From JBHIDQ01 sp046760155 (GTDB taxonomy: Bacteria > Chloroflexota > Dehalococcoidia > Dehalococcoidales > RBG-16-60-22), in contig JBHIDQ010000086.1 in NCBI GenBank assembly GCA_046760155.1, forward strand, positions 1 through 6,355: DNA of 6,355 bases, in the 5' to 3' direction. The translations under genes and the position numbers were made by a program. Shown here piece after piece: positions 5,327-6,355 of this stretch. How positions within the stretch are numbered: position 1 is the first letter of the stretch; each line of letters begins with the position of its first letter. The notes beneath the pieces were generated by a model. The model was not told where the DNA came from. It ran no database searches and saw only the letters and a program-made list of their open reading frames with translations.

Positions 5327-5470
5327 CTAGCGGATGACTCTGATGATGATAAGGAGAATCGGGGGAATCAGTAAAGCCGACATTATAATCACGGCAAGGC
5401 TTGCCCCAGCAAGCGCTGCTATCAGGGCAATGATATTAGCGGCAACGGTGTAGAAGATAAAGTCTTTCAC
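5327..5470 (-). CDS. Small hydrophobic membrane protein (47 aa), unknown
   Basis: Read on the minus strand from GTG 5470 to TAG 5327. The product begins VKDFIFYTVAANIIALIAAL, continues with a second apolar run containing a Pro-Pro turn (SALLIPPILLIIIRVIR), and ends with Arg residues. It could form two tightly packed membrane helices or a hairpin. The frame stays open upstream to a TAA at 5509, with a possible CTG start at 5500 adding SDFTEQQI before the GTG. There is no ATG and only a weak Shine-Dalgarno (CGGAA near 5484-5480), which lowers confidence. Support comes from a near-consensus promoter directly upstream on this strand. It is convergent with the zinc-ribbon-like gene and divergent from dxr. 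It could also be a remnant of a larger gene. No family is recognised. Confidence 0.5.
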   Translation of the reverse strand: MKDFIFYTVAANIIALIAALAGASLAVIIMSALLIPPILLIIIRVIR

Positions 5471-5481
5471 TATTTGCTGTT

Positions 5482-5506
5482 CCGTGAAGTCTGACCGCAG
5501 ACACGG
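5482..5506 (-). promoter_or_regulatory. Hairpin in the leader of the minus-strand small gene
   Basis: On the minus strand CCGTGTCTG (5506-5498), loop CGGT, CAGA, a 3-nt bulge, then CACGG. It makes a 9-bp stem with one bulge between the predicted transcription start and the GTG. It could be an RNA structure affecting translation, or a DNA operator. It covers the alternative CTG start at 5500. Confidence 0.4.
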
Positions 5507-5521
5507 TTAGTTTATGCACTT

Positions 5522-5550
5522 ATATTAGGTCTGTGTCTAACAGTTGTCAA
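5522..5550 (-). promoter_or_regulatory. Near-consensus sigma-70 promoter on the minus strand
   Basis: TTGACA (5550-5545) is a perfect -35, followed after exactly 17 nt by TAATAT (5527-5522), one change from TATAAT. Transcription would begin near 5514-5516 and run leftward into the small hydrophobic ORF. This is the best-scoring promoter by eye in the window. Confidence 0.65.
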
Positions 5551-5564
5551 TAGCTGAATCTGGA

Positions 5565-5603
5565 TTACATTCGTGCCCATATTTGTTGTAAGATAATAGT
5601 GTT
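5565..5603 (+). promoter_or_regulatory. Candidate dxr promoter, giving a nearly leaderless mRNA
   Basis: TTACAT (5565-5570), an 18-nt spacer, then TAAGAT (5589-5594). An overlapping alternative -10 is GATAAT (5592-5597). Transcription would begin within a few bases of the ATG at 5604. No Shine-Dalgarno is visible upstream of that ATG. Confidence 0.45.
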
Positions 5604-6355
5604 ATGGGCGACTCCGTGAAGCGATTGGCGGTGCTGGGTTCGACCGGGTCCATCGGTCAGCAAACCCTTGATGTGGTTCGTGCACTCCCAGACCAGTTCC
5701 GCATCGTCGGGCTCGCCGCCGGGAAAAACGTTGCTTTACTGGCCAAACAAATTAACGAGTTCAAACCAGAGTTTGTCGGTTATTCTTCAGTTAGTGACCA
5801 GGATGAAAAGGCAAAGGTTCACCTGACCAATAATGAATACGAGTTCTTAACGCTGGAGGCTATTGCTTCTCACCCACAGGTGGAGACTGTGGTCATCGCC
5901 ACTTCGGGCAAGGCAGGGCTAAGCCCGACGCTGGCGGCGGTTAAAGCGGGAAAACGTGTTGCCCTGGCTAACAAAGAATCATTAGTTATGGCTGGCGAGA
6001 TTATCACCAGCGAGGTAAAGCTAGGCGGGGCACAAATTCTACCCGTTGATAGCGAGCACAGCGCCATATGGCAATGCCTCTCCGGTGAACAACAAGAAGT
6101 AACCCAGCTTATTTTGACTGCCTCCGGAGGTCCCTTCCGTGATTATTCCTCAGCACAGCTAAAAGAGGTTACCGTTGCCCAGGCGCTAAAGCACCCCTCG
6201 TGGCAGATGGGGAAAAAGGTCACCATTGACTCAGCGACCCTGATGAACAAGGGGCTTGAGGTGATTGAAGCTCACTGGCTGTTCAACATGCCTTTTGATA
6301 ACATCAGGATTGTCATCCACCCCCAGAGTATTGTCCACTCCATGGTTGAGTTTGT
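5604..6355 (+). CDS. dxr: 1-deoxy-D-xylulose 5-phosphate reductoisomerase, 3'-truncated by the window edge
   Basis: Catalyses NADPH-dependent conversion of DXP to 2-C-methyl-D-erythritol 4-phosphate, the committed step of the MEP isoprenoid pathway, in the cytosol. The visible 250 residues (of about 390 usual) include the NADPH-binding VLGSTGSIG (G12-G18), ANKES (122-126), the metal/substrate motif LPVDSEHSAIWQ with D149, S150 and E151 matching E. coli D150-S151-E152, TASGGPF, the flexible substrate loop HPSWQMG (H197-W200), and DSATLMNKGLEVIEAHWLF with the metal ligand E219. The last residues are HPQSIVHSMVEF. No catalytic residue in the visible part is missing. The ATG at 5604 gives the normal short lead-in before the Rossmann fold; a GTG at 5616 is a less likely start. 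It is the first gene of a unit that continues beyond the window. Confidence 0.97.
   Translation, partial: MGDSVKRLAVLGSTGSIGQQTLDVVRALPDQFRIVGLAAGKNVALLAKQINEFKPEFVGYSSVSDQDEKAKVHLTNNEYEFLTLEAIASHPQVETVVIATSGKAGLSPTLAAVKAGKRVALANKESLVMAGEIITSEVKLGGAQILPVDSEHSAIWQCLSGEQQEVTQLILTASGGPFRDYSSAQLKEVTVAQALKHPSWQMGKKVTIDSATLMNKGLEVIEAHWLFNMPFDNIRIVIHPQSIVHSMVEF

Larger units (their letters stand above)
5298..5603. other. Stretch between the zinc-ribbon-like gene and dxr
   Basis: This 306-nt stretch has no + strand gene. It holds the minus-strand small hydrophobic ORF, its leader hairpin, its promoter, and the dxr promoter. I see nothing else in it. Confidence 0.6.

Noticed and set aside
5098..5337. 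79-aa + strand open frame overlapping the zinc-ribbon-like gene
   Set aside because: No Shine-Dalgarno, Arg/Ser-rich shadow composition, and the overlapping frame has both a good Shine-Dalgarno and a metal-site motif.
4946..5530. Shared 10-mer TATATTAGGT at 4946-4955 and 5521-5530
   Set aside because: Short and AT-rich. The second copy is mostly the complement of the minus-strand -10 region, and similarity does not extend beyond the 10 bases.
5870..6067. 65-aa minus-strand open frame within dxr
   Set aside because: Antisense to conserved DXR motifs; no promoter, Shine-Dalgarno or recognisable protein features.
1..6355. Mobile elements, tRNA/rRNA genes, phage or toxin-antitoxin genes
   Set aside because: No transposase or integrase motifs, terminal inverted repeats with target duplications, tRNA cloverleaf or rRNA sequence were seen on either strand.

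Overview
The window looks like a bacterial chromosome segment of moderate GC content. It most resembles a Chloroflexota (Dehalococcoidia-like) genome. This rests on protein style (a multi-PAS kinase followed by DivK-like and OmpR-like regulators, and a small Cys/His protein) and on probable leaderless genes. It is an inference, not a sequence match.

Layout. (1) Positions 1-3742 on the + strand hold a signalling operon. A large PAS-repeat histidine kinase, already in progress at the left edge, is followed by a DivK-like single-domain receiver that starts at a CTG codon behind a strong Shine-Dalgarno. An OmpR/PhoB-type response regulator overlaps the receiver by 29 nt. A GC-rich palindromic element that could act as a terminator closes the operon (about 3776-3845). 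(2) A Crp/Fnr-family regulator (3913-4584) has a near-consensus promoter so close to its ATG that the mRNA should be leaderless. (3) Two small cysteine-rich genes follow: a 2x[4Fe-4S] ferredoxin-like protein (4650-4856) and an 89-aa putative zinc-binding protein of unknown function (5028-5297). (4) A short, strongly hydrophobic ORF on the minus strand (5327-5470) lies behind a TTGACA-17-TAATAT promoter. (5) dxr, encoding DXP reductoisomerase of the non-mevalonate isoprenoid pathway, starts at 5604 and runs off the right edge.

How the parts may work together. The most interesting signal is a pair of near-identical 20-nt sequences, one upstream of each small cysteine-rich gene. Each contains TGAGA-N6-TCACA, one substitution from the E. 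coli CRP consensus TGTGA-N6-TCACA. Each is centred about 30 nt upstream of a -10-like hexamer, which is the geometry of class II CRP-activated promoters. The adjacent Crp/Fnr protein keeps the three recognition-helix residues (Arg, Glu, Arg) that CRP uses to read this half-site, but it lacks the cAMP-contacting Arg-Ser pair. I propose a compact local regulon: a Crp-like protein sensing something other than cAMP activates a ferredoxin and a putative zinc-ribbon protein. The kinase operon next door may be functionally separate.

Limits: no homology search, codon statistics or folding calculation could be run. Promoters and binding sites are read by eye.
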